From positions 491,565-555,564 of the forward strand of contig PUDQ02000056.1 in the NCBI GenBank assembly GCA_002964805.2: a stretch of DNA of 64,000 bases, written 5' to 3'. The DNA comes from Trametes villosa (taxonomy: Eukaryota; Basidiomycota; Agaricomycetes; Polyporales; Polyporaceae). A program made the translations under genes and the position numbers. The notes beneath the pieces were generated by a model. The model was not told the origin of the DNA and ran no database searches. It saw only the letters and a list, made by a program, of their open reading frames with translations. Below, one piece after another: positions 1-11,934 of the stretch; positions within the stretch are counted from its first letter, which is position 1; each line of letters opens with the position of its first letter.

Positions 1-2016
1 CTTCAACCCGCTCGAGACACAGCTGACCCGCTGCGAGAGCGATGCCGTCGGCTTACTCCCACATATGCCGCAGGGTTGCTCACGAAGGGCGTCGCGAGGC
101 GTTTGGGTCCCATGCACCACAAGCTCGCAATGAAGAGCAGCGGAACTAAGACGTAAAACGTGAATATGAGTACTCACGTTCGACATACAGAAGTACCACA
201 AGCTCGTGCCGTCGGGCACGGCCGAACGGCCGCTGCTCTGTTTGAACCCTCCCTGGGCCTCTCGCGCAGCCCACGCAGCTCATTGAGAGAGTCGGCACCG
301 TCCCCTCATTTTCGTGCTGCCCCTAAAATCAAGGGGCCCCTGAACGAATGTCTTCATTGAGAAGTGGTTTGACTCTATGCTAGCACCCGCCTCGGGGCAC
401 CATTGCGGCGCTCAGATGGGCGGTGCCCGAACCTAGTAGGAAGAACTGGTAGATGCGCCCCAGATGACAGTTGACGGATGCGTACTGTGCGACGCCCCTC
501 GCGCACTAGGCCGGAGCAGGTTAAGCAGATCCCGAGTAGTAGGCGGCCAAACTGTACTCACTGTGCATATCACCTGCGGTGGCGGCGTCGAGAGATAGAT
601 TGTCGTCGTACGTACGGGAGGCACCTTGTGTGACAGGATCACTGAAGTGGGAGAGCCTTCAAAAGGCCAACTTGGTCGTCCCTGGCACAGTGCGTTCGCT
701 AAGAACTTCCAAAGTACATAGCGGGTGGAACTGTCCGAAACCTAGCTTAGCCGGACAATAATGTTTCCTACAGCCAGTAGAATGGCTCTCACATCTGATG
801 CTAAGCGTTACGGACGGGGCGTTGAGTATGCCTACGATTTGACTGGACGTGATGGGCATCAGAACGTCGCAGAGAAAGAGAAGACCTATCAGATGTCAAG
901 TCTATCAGTATAACGTCCACGGGAACAAAATGGTGGTAGTTCGCAGGGAGGCACTGCAGGACAGTGACACGCGGTGCGTGCTCCCGTCCGGCGTCGACGA
1001 TCAAGTAGACGCTCGGAGCCAGGGGTATGTAATTCCAGCGCATTGGTGGTTTGTGTTCGTACGTGCGGGGAGTTACGACGGGGTTACGGGTCATCTGCTC
1101 TCCCGCGCCGAGAACGCGCAGGCGTGAGGGTGCCGCCACGCACTCACACTCTTCAAACAAGCTACCACCATCAATCGCCGCCCATAACTTCGCGCGGGAC
1201 CTGGCGAGCCCGAGAGGGCGATTCGAACGACGCTAATACGCCCGATCAGCACGCAGCTGGCAGCAACTTACTCCGAGTCAACGGAGGCGAATGACCCGTA
1301 GTGCCGAGGGAGGACCTGAGCATGCACGTTGAACGTTGAACGTTGAACGTTGAGTAGCCATATAGCTTAAATACCACGTGAATGCTCGAAATCCAGACTT
1401 TCAATCGTTTTGGTAGCGTGGCTTTCAGGTATCCTTGCACAGATGCGTGTTCCGCCCACGGCTGAGCTGGTCCTGGAGGTGAGTCTGCTTCAGCCGAGAC
1501 CTCCCAAATCTTGGCTGACAATATTTTATCCGTGGGAGCGTAGGATTTCTACTGCTGGACCCATCGAAAATACGTGGCACGCCACAGAATTCGGGTCTGC
1601 GGAGGGGGTCCCTACCGGTACTAGGCCGGTCCGAATGTATGGCGATGGTCATTTAGCCGAATGGAGGGGGATTTGTGCGCCTCAGAATTTGAGTGACATG
1701 AGAGCAATATTACTAGACACCGCACCCGTCAGGTGAGCTCAACGCCTTTGAACCATACGGCCCAGAGTAGTACTGGCTTGTAGACGATAGCGCGAGAATT
1801 CAACAGATACGGGGCGTCCACGCATCATCTGCGAGCAGCTATAAGCGCTGTGTACAGGGATAAAAAGCAGCAGCGAGATTTTGGCCTGCAGCAGTCTCTG
1901 CCCTTCCAACAGCATCGCTACCACAGACATTGAAAGTGAGCGTCCCACCTGGTATCCGGGCTCGGAGCCCATTCGCGCCATACTGACCGAGGATTGTGTC
2001 GATGCTTACTAGAAGT
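1..2016. other. No confident gene; possible 3' end of a gene at the left edge
   Basis: An open frame enters from the left edge (from base 2, about 43 codons) and stops near base 133, so it could be the last exon of a gene lying outside the window. Nothing else in this stretch has splice signals or a recognisable protein. A four-copy run of the 7-mer GTTGAAC lies at about 1326-1353. Confidence 0.3.
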
Positions 2017-2320
2017 ATGCAATTCATCACCGTCGTCAGCCTCCTCCTCGCGTTCGCCGAAGTCGGCTTTGTTATGGGCACACCTTCCGCTATCCAAGGG
2101 CGCCAGGCGGACCCGATAGACTGCTTGGAGAACGCCGTCGGTTGCACAGAGGACTCGGATTGTGTTGCGTGCGAGAACCTCCTACTGCCCGTCTGGTCTT
2201 GTGACACGTTGGACCCCCCGGTACTGCCGCCCTTACCGGTGCGTTGTTTCGATTCCGAAACATATTACCTACATTGACGTATATGTTCAGGGAGTGTGCG
2301 TCCCCCTCGGGTCAGCCTGA
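2017..2320 (+). CDS. Small secreted six-cysteine protein, copy 1
   Basis: Predicted 83-residue secreted peptide; function unknown. Exon 1 is 2017-2238 and exon 2 is 2291-2320, joined by a phase-0 intron (donor GTGCGT, acceptor TTCAG). The start is set at the ATG at 2017 because all paralogues begin Met-Gln; another in-frame ATG lies at 2002. A hydrophobic signal peptide of about 20 residues is followed by TPSAIQGRQ and a mature part with six cysteines spaced C-x6-C-x5-C-x2-C-x9-C-x14-C. The fifth cysteine is in a Trp-x-Cys motif, and the sixth is supplied by exon 2, as in all five copies. The Pro-rich stretch before Cys6 is longer than in the other copies. It is the first gene of a five-member family. 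The spacing matches no cysteine-rich family I can name. The splice model is by hand. Confidence 0.6.
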
Positions 2321-3531
2321 AGAAGGAAAACGGTCGCAAACGGTATACTCATCGGCAACGGCATACTCGGACGGATCCATCGCACCACATCATTCCAGAA
2401 GGCTCATCTGTTCGAAATACTGGAGAAAGCAGGAGATAACCATTAGCTGTCATAGGGGAAGGAGAAGGAAGCCTAGCTCACCACATTGTACAACATTTTG
2501 ATTGCGAGGTATCAATGGAAGACGTTCTTCCGAAATCGGTTCGCGCGTGGCTCACAGACCTTGTAGGCTGATATCACGTCGAATTAGTTGTTGGTCGGAT
2601 TGCAGCTTCCGATGGCCTCTTGCAATCTAGTATTCCGCTTCGATCCGTATAAGCGGTATCAGTACACTATCGTAGTGGCAAGCATACTACTTGCTGATGT
2701 GCTATCACAGGACTAATGATTGCACCCGAGGAGGTTGACGCTGCTTGAAGGGCCCCCAGCTTCGAAGTTGTACACTGGTCGCGAGGGAGCCCGGCCCTAC
2801 ACCCACCGAAACGTGTCGTTCGTCCTCGTATCTATTGTGATAAGCGGCTTTATAGAAGAATCATAGAGTACCTACGGACGTGACCTGCATGAGTGGCCGC
2901 CGTCACCCAGAAAGCCCAACTTGTGACCAAGTGTAGGCTGTGGCGCGCCCGAATTCTGGCGGAGTGCCGCGTCTATCTCTGTACAACTGCTAGCTAGCAG
3001 CTGATAGACCGACGACGCGAACATCCGTCGGTCCGAGTTGGGCCAGCGGGTTCAATAGCGCCGGGTAGCGGCCTATACTTCGTAAACAGCCCAAATGCGC
3101 TTCTATGAAGTCGCATACTCAGCGGTAGAGCGGTGTTGATGGCGTATAGCACAACGGAGTTCTGGCGCACCTGAATGTCCAAAGCCGAGCAACGGCGCGG
3201 CATAGACACCCCGAGCGACGGCGGCGTGACAGCACGTTCTCTACACATCGGAGGACGACGGAATTGACGTTGAGAAGCATGTCGGCGTCTAGAGCTCCGG
3301 CCATCGCACACTTTATAGGGAAAGCATTCGCCTGTGGCAGGATTTCTGGGGAGGGCCATCGGGACGCTCTGCGAAAGTGGTATGGAAGCTTTTAGAGCGT
3401 ACCTATTAGAAGAAATCGGCGGCGTCCAGCCCCCGTAGCCGTCGTACCGCATGCGAGCCGAACGAGATAGGCCCATAGAATGGTAAGCTCGCGCTCCTCG
3501 GCGCGAGACGACTGGTGCTGTGGTGTGTGGG
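2321..3531. other. Intergenic, no gene seen
   Basis: No frame here combines credible splice sites with protein-like sequence. The minus-strand open frames between 2994 and 3560 are Arg/Ser-rich and look like chance frames. Confidence 0.4.
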
Positions 3532-3539
3532 TATAAAAG
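3532..3539 (+). promoter_or_regulatory. TATA box of small secreted protein copy 2
   Basis: TATAAAAG about 147 bp upstream of the start codon of the gene at 3686. It is the clearest TATA element in the cluster. Confidence 0.5.
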
Positions 3540-3685
3540 GGTTCCGAAGGTGTCCCCCACTACAGCACACCATCCCCGCTCCTCGCGGTCTCAACACACC
3601 AGCACCAACAACAGGTGAGGGACTCACCACTAGCTTCCCTATCTGCCAAGTACGCTGACGGGCACATCCGCCGCCGCTCAGCAGC

Positions 3686-3985
3686 ATGCAGTTCTCCGTC
3701 TTCGCCAGCCTCGTCCTCGCCCTTGCCCCCGTTGGCCTCGCCGCGGCCTCGCCCGCCAGCCTGGCAGGTCGCGCTGAGTGCAGTATAGAGTGCACGGATA
3801 CCCTAGATTGCGTGCGCAACTGCGCCGACTTGCCAGTCGGCGGGCAGACCGGATGGGAATGTGTAGCGCTGACGCAAGGGCAGCCAGGCGTAAGTCTCTC
3901 TCCTTCTTCGTGCGTCGAGGCGCCTGCTGAAATAATCGCCCAGACTTGTTTCGAGATCTTCGACGTGGCGTTGGTCGGCATTTGA
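3686..3985 (+). CDS. Small secreted six-cysteine protein, copy 2
   Basis: Predicted 81-residue secreted peptide. Exon 1 is 3686-3889 and exon 2 is 3944-3985, joined by a phase-0 intron with donor GTAAGT and acceptor CGCCCAG. The signal peptide (MQFSVFASLVLALAPVGLAA) is followed by SPASLAGR and a core spaced C-x3-C-x5-C-x3-C-x12-C-x10-C. Cys5 is in the family Trp-x-Cys motif (GWEC) and Cys6 lies two residues into exon 2. The first four cysteines have the same spacing as copies 3 and 4; the Cys4-Cys5 loop is three residues longer. TATA box at 3532. Function is unknown; a role in hyphal surface, interaction or signalling would be inference only. Confidence 0.65.
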   Translation: MQFSVFASLVLALAPVGLAAASPASLAGRAECSIECTDTLDCVRNCADLPVGGQTGWECVALTQGQPGVSLSPSSCVEAPAEIIAQTCFEIFDVALVGI

Positions 3986-5583
3986 AGACGCCGCATCGAG
4001 CCCCTTCCGCAGCGCATGGTCCCTCGCGCGCTCGGATGTCTCTGCGTGTGCGGCGGCCCGTTACAGTTGTCGATCCAGTCCATGTCACGAACGAGCGGGT
4101 CGGAACTGCAGCCTGCTCACTTGTATAGCACCTGTGTTTGTGACGTATTCGTATTTCAGTGTTGTATCCCGCCCTCAACCGGAGGCTACCCACAGAATAC
4201 TATAATCGGACGCCGACGGTGAAGCGAATTGGCGTCCGGTGCTCTGGGAGCGCGGAAGTGCCGGCTGGTTGATATGAGAAGCATGTCAACTCAAGGCGGT
4301 ACGCTAAGGAAAAGTACTGGACGGCAGGAGGAGGGAGTTGTTTTGCTCGCGCCCCCTGGGAACCACGGGAAAGGGCGGGCGTGACTCCGAGCTGCATGCT
4401 CCCGGCACCCTTTAACGAGCCCTGAGCGCCGAGCAAGAGTACCGCTACGGATCAGCGAGATAAGCACAGGAGCATGATTGAAGACGAACCGCGCTGCGTG
4501 CCTCTCGCGCAAGGAGCTGGAGAATTGATCAGGCTTTCGGCATGCCAAACCGCTGTCGGCATGGAGTCTGAACTCAAGAGCTGGAAACACGCGAAAGATT
4601 GCTGTACGGAGGTTCGGAGAAAGACTGCATCCTGAGTAACAATCGAGCCTTCATGTCAACGCTGTTCCGCATCACGGAGCACACCGTCAACGTCATGGTT
4701 AGTCCCAGTTTGTAGAAGGAAATGGGGCCTCCGGAGTGTTTTTGCGCAGTGCACACCGTGACCCCGAGTTCACCCCTACCAGAAAGCGCGAAGGCTAACC
4801 GGGCATGGGACCCCACGCCCTTTAACATGACGAGCCTCATGCAGGCCACCAGTCAGTGAAGAAGCGATGCAGGGGGTGGTATGATAGTGCAGCTGATGAC
4901 CGAGTCGCGGAGGACTGTCAGACCATCGCCTCGTCAGAAGCCGTACGGATGCTAGACGTACTGGATCTGCGCAGGCCGGAGATGTTGCTGCGACTTCTTC
5001 GAGACCGAGCGAAGTGGTGATGGTGGCAGGCGTTGCGCGTCGAGCCGGGGAAAACGTGGGCGTCGGATAAGGGGGTGACACTACACCAGCGCCGTCAGCC
5101 AAGGAATGAAGCCGCGGAGGAAACATACTAGTAGGGTCGAGACATGCCGCCTTAGCCTGACGACTAGTCGTAATCCTGTAGATTTGGAGTTCGCTCTTTA
5201 TCCTCGACCAAGCACAAGTACTTGGAAGCTTGCCACAGAACATGAGAACTGTGTCACCAGATTTCCATCACTAGGAGTTTCGAAGTGTAGACGTGTGAGA
5301 GACGCACTGGTGACAGAGCCGGTGCGCCACACTGGCAGCGGCGCTGCAGGAACCGTCCCTGGGCGCTCTGGACTGACAGCATCTCGTGCCAAGCGACAGC
5401 TTTCTGACGTCCGTCCGCCAAACACTGTCGTTGGCGCCCTACGAGAGCATATAATCCCACCCAAATCGCTCAGAGCTGCAGCAGTCCGAGACACCCATCA
5501 GCAGCACAACGTCGGTTGTAGTGAGCGACCTACCCCGTCCCCGTTCTCATCATAGCGCTCACATAGCCGGACCCCAGTCCACC
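3986..5583. other. Intergenic with duplicated upstream segment and TATA of copy 3
   Basis: No gene is seen. Roughly 4980-5160 is diverged but alignable with 6580-6770, in the same position relative to the next small-protein gene, so genes 3 and 4 arose by tandem duplication that included upstream DNA. A TATAAT element lies at about 5450-5455, 129 bp before the start of copy 3. Confidence 0.45.
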
Positions 5584-5860
5584 ATGCAGATCGCAGCCTT
5601 CTTCAGCATAATCTTCGCGGTCGCCAGCATCAGCGTTGTCGCAGCTTCGCCGGCGGGCTCCCTGGATCGCCGGCTGCCGGTATGCACCATCGAGTGTACG
5701 AGCAGCGACCAGTGCGAGGCCGGCTGCCCTCCGATACGCGGCCGGGTCTGGATCTGCCAGCAGGCGCCGATACAGGACGGGGTGAGTGTCCCGCTGGTGG
5801 TGCGGCTGGAGGTCGACGTACCTACTAAACTGGTTCCGCTAGCAGTGTGCTCTGATCTAA
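5584..5860 (+). CDS. Small secreted six-cysteine protein, copy 3
   Basis: Predicted 71-residue secreted peptide. Exon 1 is 5584-5781 (66 codons). The phase-0 intron begins GTGAGT, and exon 2 starts at 5843 (or 5846 if the second AG is used) and stops at 5860. The signal peptide is followed by SPAGSLDRR and a core spaced exactly C-x3-C-x5-C-x3-C-x9-C-x9-C with a Trp-Ile-Cys motif. Exon 1 length, cysteine spacing and intron position are the same as in copy 4, its closest relative. The dibasic RR four residues before Cys1 could be a Kex2-type cleavage site (inference). If read without splicing the frame continues to 5910 but loses Cys6, so the spliced model is preferred. Confidence 0.65.
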
Positions 5861-7173
5861 TTCTGGTGGTGGCCCAAGAGATGGAGGGCGGTGAGTCGGT
5901 GAGGGAATAGCAGTTCGTACGAGACCTAATATTGCGATGTCTGAGCAGTACTTGCGATGTGTGGAGGAGTGGGTTTACGGGAGGACCTCGTCGCGCAGCA
6001 GCGCTTCGGTGGAGTGCGGTGAGGTTTCAGATGGGGAGGCCGGGCCGCTTGAACCGGATCGAGTATCGAGCGCGAGGACGCGACACCCGCGTACTTTTAC
6101 AGGATGCGTCTGGTAAGCAGTCTCGCGCGTCACCATCGAACTGCGTATAGACGATGGCCAAGGGGACGTACCATAACGTGAACTCGTAGAGTATGCCTAT
6201 GCGATGCTTGGCGAGCGACCGCGCTGGCTAAACAACTGAGTTGGAAAAACGCAGATATACGCATATCTGGACGCGCTCACCTGCCGCGCTGGACGGCTCT
6301 TTTGGAATGTAAACGCGCGCCTGATCACCCGCGCGCCAGAAGGGGTGGTTCATCTTGCTCTCGACTGTTGCGCAATTCGTACCTCGAGCCAGTCGCTAAT
6401 GGAACGAGTTACGGTTGTCCAAGGAAGGAGGTTCCCGCGTCCAAGTACTCGGGCGCGAATGCTGGGTCGAATACTGCCACATAGCGGGACAGGGATTTCG
6501 AGCACCTGATAGTCGGGGGGTGTCGGGAGCTATCAAACCGCCTCCATGTGAGCCTTACGAACGTAGTGGTGGTACTGTGTGGGCAGGAGACACTTCTGCA
6601 ATTCCTGTAAGGAGGGGCGGCGTGGTGGTGGAGGTAGGCGTTGCGCGCGGAGCCTGAGAACCCGGCTCGGATGACGGCGCTACACAAGGGCTGTCAGCAC
6701 AACGGGAAACTGTAGCGAGTGGGGAACAGAAGAAGTGATACGCACTGTCATGACCTACGAACGAGACTGGCCGTGCTAAGGACAATCATCTGCAGCCCCG
6801 CTAGTGGGCCTAAGCTACGATTGCGTGGAAGCATGCTACAGAGGGGTCAGAGTACTGTCGCGGGCGTTACAATAGGAGATTTGAAAGCTACGTACCTGTT
6901 AGAGGCGTACTGACAGCGTCAGCGCGCCGCGTGGTGGCAGCCTGCGATAGCAGCTATCTTTGTCCCATAAAACCGGGAATAGCGTGTACTTAACGACCAG
7001 TCTCCGTTCACCGGGACGCTGTGGCCGGCGCTGGTGACTGCATAAAACACCGTCAAAGCTGCATGGGCTGCGTGAATCCACCAGTAACACAACCCTCGCA
7101 GTAAGCGACTCACCCACCGCTCAGTCCCCGCCGCACTCACATCCGTCCCTCTCCAGCCTACTATCCCACTACT
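5861..7173. other. Intergenic with upstream region of copy 4
   Basis: No gene is seen. The 6580-6770 segment matches the region upstream of copy 3. An AT-rich CATAAAAC element at 7041-7048 is a candidate TATA box about 130 bp before the next start codon. Confidence 0.4.
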
Positions 7174-7459
7174 ATGCAGGTCATCGTCTTCATCAGCTTC
7201 GTTCTCGCTTTCGCCCACATTGGCGTTGTCGCAGGCACGCCGGCTGGTGCACAGGCACGCCAGCAGCCCGTATGCGACATGGAGTGTACGAGCAACGACC
7301 AGTGCCAGGCGAGCTGCACTCCGGTCGTCAACAAAATCTGGGTCTGCTCGAAACTGCCGGGACAAACCGGGGTGAGTATTCGCCTGCCGCCGTTGCGCGC
7401 CGATGTTCCCACTGAACCGTCTTCGCCAGACTTGTATTCTAGACTTCTTTCAGCGATAG
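7174..7459 (+). CDS. Small secreted six-cysteine protein, copy 4
   Basis: Predicted 75-residue secreted peptide. Exon 1 is 7174-7371 (66 codons) and exon 2 is 7430-7459, joined by a phase-0 intron with donor GTGAGT and acceptor TCGCCAG. The signal peptide is followed by TPAGAQARQ and a core spaced C-x3-C-x5-C-x3-C-x9-C-x9-C, the same as copy 3, with Trp-Val-Cys at the fifth cysteine. Exon 2 supplies Thr-Cys-Ile and a short tail. It is separated by about 0.7 kb from the first reductase gene on the same strand. Coding-frame conservation and the repeated gene structure make it a credible gene; its function is not recognisable. Confidence 0.65.
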
Positions 7460-8146
7460 GCGGGCGGATGAGGCGAGGTTAGTTCGACGAGAGGGGCGTG
7501 AATGGAAGCTTGTACAACACCTGTGGTCGTAACGTGTAGACGGGAGCTGAAGTGTGCAGAGCAGCTGACGGATGGTGGTCGGTTGCCAGGTGAGGTCGAC
7601 CTATTCGAATGGGGCTGAGTACCGAATGCGCATTCGCGACACTTGTCTCCCGGCATCTCTGCACCTATTACATAGCCGTGCGCACTGCCGTCAGTTCTAC
7701 AGCAGGGTGTCCAGCCGAAACGAACCAGTTCACCTTCAACTGGCAGGCAATGCCAACACCACTGAGCGATACGCGGCGCGCGCGGGCGTGCTTGAAAACG
7801 TCCGCGGTAGTGCTCTGGCCGCATATAGTCAGCCTCGGGACGTGTCAGAGCCACTGCGATTCCGAATATCCACTTGCCGGTTCACGTGCAAACACACCCG
7901 AGTATAAACCCCGCGGCGGGTCTAGCCCCGCCACTCGTATAGAACGCCGTGGGTCGTGACGCATGCGCACCTTCAAAGAATCAGATCCTTCCATGATGAA
8001 GACCAGCGTTACCGTACCCTTGGTTTGCGGGGTGCGGAGGGCGAATTGAGGCGACACAGTGTGAGGAAACATCGTCACGCTCGTCCTGGTCCACTCTGTT
8101 GTTCATCATCTTCCCCGATCGCGCAGATATTTTCAGAGACTGCGAG
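7460..8146. promoter_or_regulatory. Intergenic; TATA box of reductase 1
   Basis: No gene is seen. TATAAA at 7903-7908 lies about 240 bp before the start codon of the first reductase, far enough to imply a long leader or another start-proximal promoter. Confidence 0.35.
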
Positions 8147-9480
8147 ATGCCAGTGATCAAATATCCCGCGACAGTCCTCGTCACTGGCGCGAACGGGTAC
8201 ATCGGCCACTGGGTTGTGCGCACGCTGCTCGAGCGTGGATACACTGTGCGCGGTACGGTGCGCTCGGAGGCGAAGGCGAAGGAGTTGTCCGAGTTCGTCG
8301 CAGAGAAGCTGGCGGGCGCAAAGGAAAGGTTCAGTACTGTCGTCGTTCCGGACATCGCGGAGGTCAGTGATCGGTAGATCCTCCAATACGATCGCACTCA
8401 CCAGTTTGATCTCGCAGCCTGGCGCTTTCAATGACATTGTGAAGGGCGTCGATGGGATTATCCATACGGCCTCACCTCTCGCGACCCCAACCCAGTCTGG
8501 CGATCCGCAAGCGTACATCAAGCCCGCCGTAGAGGGAACGCTCAATATCCTCAGGAGCGCGTTGAAGTGAGTCCCATCGAGTTCACGACCCCTATCCCTC
8601 GCTCAAAAGGCTTCTCCAACAGATCCGACGTCAAGCGCGTCGTAGTCACATCGTCTATGACCGCGATCATTGGCATAACCGCGCCGCTGCGGACGTATAC
8701 TGAAGAGGACTGGAACGACACGGCGGTGAAGATCGTCGAAGAGCAAGGGCCGAACGCGTTGTTTGTCTTCATGTACGATGCGAGCAAGACGCTAGCAGAG
8801 CGGGGTGAGTATGTCGACGCGCGCGCTGTTCGAGAACTCACATGTCATTGATCGTAGCCGCCTGGGACTTCGTGAAGGAGCATACGGGAGATGCAAAGTT
8901 CGAATTGTGCACGCTCCTCCCAACCTGGGTCTTCGGGGTACGTGAGCCCTACCGGATGAAATCTACGAGTGTGCGACTTACCTGGGCGGATGACGTCACA
9001 GCCCATGGCCGGCGAGCGTGTCGCGGAGCCCACCGCCTTGTCGAACACGCCGTTCCACATGTGGCGACAGCTCACGGTGAATCCAAGACCGGCGGCAGAG
9101 ACGATGCCCTGGCACAACTACGTCGACGTCCGCGATGTCGCCGATCTGCACGTAAAGGCCTTGGAAACGGAAGCCGCGGGCGGGGAGAGGATTATCTGCA
9201 GCTCTCGTGCGTTCATCCCATCTCTCCTCAAGAACTTTCGGCCACTCAAACTGCAAACCAATCGTGCACAGATGTTGCGACGTGGGAGGAATGGCGCGCG
9301 CATATCGACCTCCCCGGCTGCGGCCAGCCGAACGACGCGCCCCTTCCGCCCCACGCGTACCTTGCCAATGACAAGGCCAAGAAGATATTTGGACATACTT
9401 TTAAGACGTTACCGGAGACTGCTAGAGATGTCGTCGAGGACTACAAGGCGCGCGGTTGGCTGAAGTATATCAAAGGCTGA
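8147..9480 (+). CDS. NAD(P)-dependent extended-SDR reductase, copy 1
   Basis: 346-residue protein of the extended short-chain dehydrogenase family (dihydroflavonol-4-reductase / methylglyoxal-reductase-like), expected to reduce a carbonyl with NAD(P)H in the cytosol; substrate unknown. Exons: 8147-8362, 8418-8566, 8623-8804, 8858-8937, 9002-9206, 9272-9480, all with GT-AG sites and compatible phases. The Rossmann motif TGANGYIG is at residues 13-20, a TSS segment follows the third exon start, and the catalytic YxxxK is YDASK. The segment NYVDVRDV and the C-terminal RGWLK are shared with both paralogues. It starts at the ATG before PVIKYP; an earlier in-frame ATG at 8099 would add residues absent from the paralogues. 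The small sixth intron of copies 2 and 3 is missing here. All key residues are present, so it is probably functional. Confidence 0.85.
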
Positions 9481-10498
9481 CATGGATCAAAATGAGCAGC
9501 AGTACGGGTTTGGCGGCGGAAAGGGGTGTATACTTACTTATCTGCAGCCGAGTTATGTTCCGATGATATCCGTGGACCCGTCAGATCCAACCATGGTCGA
9601 GAGGTGTATACTTACATTGAGAGTTGCAGTCATGGTAGCAAGGTACGAGAAGCAGGCCGCCGCGACCGAGCGCGACCGCCGTAGCCGAATATCAACAAGT
9701 ACAAACAGCAGGGGGAACCGGCGCTTGTTGAAAGCACCTCCAACTTGAACGTGCTGCTCCGACTCGTCTAACGCTGGTTCTCTCCCGTCCGCCTTGCCCA
9801 TTGACAGACTGAGATTGGATCGCCTTGCCATAAGAACACAGATGGCTAGGTGTTTCTATGACTTACGGTGTGAATGCTCTGCAGATAAGTAACAGCGGCA
9901 GTAGGACCCGCCAGCCCTGTCTTGGCGCTGTCGCCACCGTTCAGCGGAATACCCACTACTAATCTGCTTGTTAATGGCGAGTCGTAAACGGCGCCGACAT
10001 AGTCGTGAGCTGTATGTCTAAATCACAACCGTACGTTGCGTCTATCCAGGATCCTTTATCCCAGCCACTCATATTTCCATCTGCACAGAATCCGGGTGCT
10101 ACTAGGAGGAACCGTCTCCCGGCGTACATCAGAGCCATAGTGCATTTCTGGGTTGTGCGTATCACAGGCTTCGCTTCACGTCCCCATTTCCGCCGGATGC
10201 TCACATGATAGCTTCCTTTATTCCCCTAGGATGGCGGCGCCGCGCACTGGAGAGTGGCCTAGGGTCACCCCGACCTCCCGGCGCTTCGAATCGTGGGACG
10301 TAATGCTAAGGCATTATTCAGCGTACCGCAGCTGCTGGACCCTCGGCGAGAACACTTTCGTCGCCGAGGGCACAAAAACCATCCCCTCAGAAGCCCGGTA
10401 CTCGGTATATAGCCCACTATAAAGCGGACCCGCTCCTGTGCCTATCGTGAGCCACCCACAACCCGTCCAACCCATCTTCCCCGCTTCTTGCACAAACC
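9481..10498. promoter_or_regulatory. Intergenic; TATA box of reductase 2
   Basis: No gene is seen. TATAAA at 10418-10423 lies 81 bp before the start codon at 10499 and is followed by a C-rich leader, a typical arrangement for an expressed fungal gene. Confidence 0.5.
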
Positions 10499-11934
10499 AT
10501 GCCGACTATATCCCCCTCGTCTGCTGTTCTAGTCACTGGAGCGAACGGCTTCGTCGGTCTGTGGGCCGTCCACGAGCTCCTCCGGCAAGGGTACACTGTC
10601 CATGCCGCCGTCCGCTCTGCCGAAAAAGTTCAGGCTCCCTCCGACCTCGTCGCACTCAAGCTTCCCCAGGCCGCGGCGCGCTTTCTCGGTTTTGTTGTCC
10701 CGGACATAACGGCGGTACGTCGCTTGAATGTATACGTGGAGCACGTACTCACGCAGGTCTCTAAACAGGACGGGGCGTTCAACGAAGCCATGGCCGGCGT
10801 CCAGGGTGTCGTCCATGTCGCGTCCCCAGTCATTCCGGATTCTGAAGACCCGCAGGCATACATCCGGCCCGCTGTGAACGGTACCCTAAGCATCCTCAAA
10901 AGCGCCTTGCAGTGCGTATACGGTTCGCATTCGAGCATCATGTCACCGCGATGCTCAGAGTCATACGCAACTCAGTTCCGACGTTAAGCGCGTAGTCATC
11001 ACTGGCTCCATCTCCGCCAGCGCGAGCGCCCGGGAAAACGACCTGGCGCCCGCTCGGGTGTACACCGAGCAGGACTGGAACGACTACGCTATTGAGCGTG
11101 TGGTGCGAGAGGGGGTCGGCGCACCCGACAGCATCAAGTACGACGCCAGCAAGACTATGGCCGAGCGGGGTGAGTTCTTAATTTGTCGTGTGTGACGTCG
11201 CTTTCGAGTGTTCATTCATACTCGGTGTCCATCCAGCCGCCTGGGAGTTCATGGAGCAGCACAAGGAGGATGCACGCTTCGACCTAACCTACATCAACCC
11301 TTCTTGGATCTTCGGGGTGAGTTCGCAGCCCCCTTTGTTTGAGAGCCCCTGGCAGATACTGACTGCACGTTCAGCCGGTCCTCGATCTTGCGGTCGCTTC
11401 ACCTGCAGCTTTGCCCATCACCCCGAAGTACATGTACGCGACGCTCTTCGCGTCCCCACCTCCCCCCAAGCGCGAGCCGGAGTGGCTCAACTACGTCGAC
11501 GTGCGCGACGTCGTGGAGCTGCACATCCGCGCGTTGCAGGTCGAGGAAGCCGGAGGGCAGCGCATCATCGCGACTTCTCGTGCGTGTTCACTCTTATCGC
11601 GTCGCGAGGCACGTATCTGACCGCTCGCGCAGAGTTCGTCAGATGGGACCACTGGTGTGCGTATCCGCTTCCGGCGTAACGGGTAACCCGCATGTACTGA
11701 CCATCGTTACTAGTGAGCGCGGTGGAGACGCACAACCTCCTGCCTGGGCTCGGGGACGTCGATCACGAGAAGCTCAACGCCGGCTACAGCATCGACAACC
11801 CGCCGAGCCCGTACTTCTCCAACGAGAAGGCGAAGCGTATCTTCGGCATCCAGCTGCGCACGGTCCCCGACACGCTGCGCGACGTGGTCGTGGACTTCGC
11901 CGAGCGCGGATGGCTCAAGCACTTCGGAGTGTAG
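10499..11934 (+). CDS. NAD(P)-dependent extended-SDR reductase, copy 2
   Basis: 360-residue paralogue of the neighbouring reductases. Seven exons: 10499-10714, 10769-10911, 10976-11169, 11237-11316, 11375-11579, 11633-11656, 11714-11934. Exons 1, 4 and 5 have exactly the lengths of copy 1 (216, 80 and 205 bp), and a 24-bp exon 6 is shared with copy 3. The motifs are TGANGFVG at residues 13-20, YDASK in exon 3 and NYVDVRDV in exon 5. The usual TSS segment reads TGS here, so the catalytic Ser position is kept but its neighbour has changed. The substrate-side residues between exon 4 and NYVDVRDV differ strongly from copies 1 and 3, which would fit divergence in substrate (inference). A TATA box is at 10418. 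Confidence 0.85.

Noticed and set aside
1326..1353. GTTGAAC tandem run as a CRISPR-like or regulatory array
   Set aside because: Only four 7-bp copies with no spacers; an ordinary microsatellite.
1996..2016. GTG or upstream ATG (2002) as start of small secreted protein copy 1
   Set aside because: The paralogues all begin Met-Gln directly at the signal peptide, matching the ATG at 2017.
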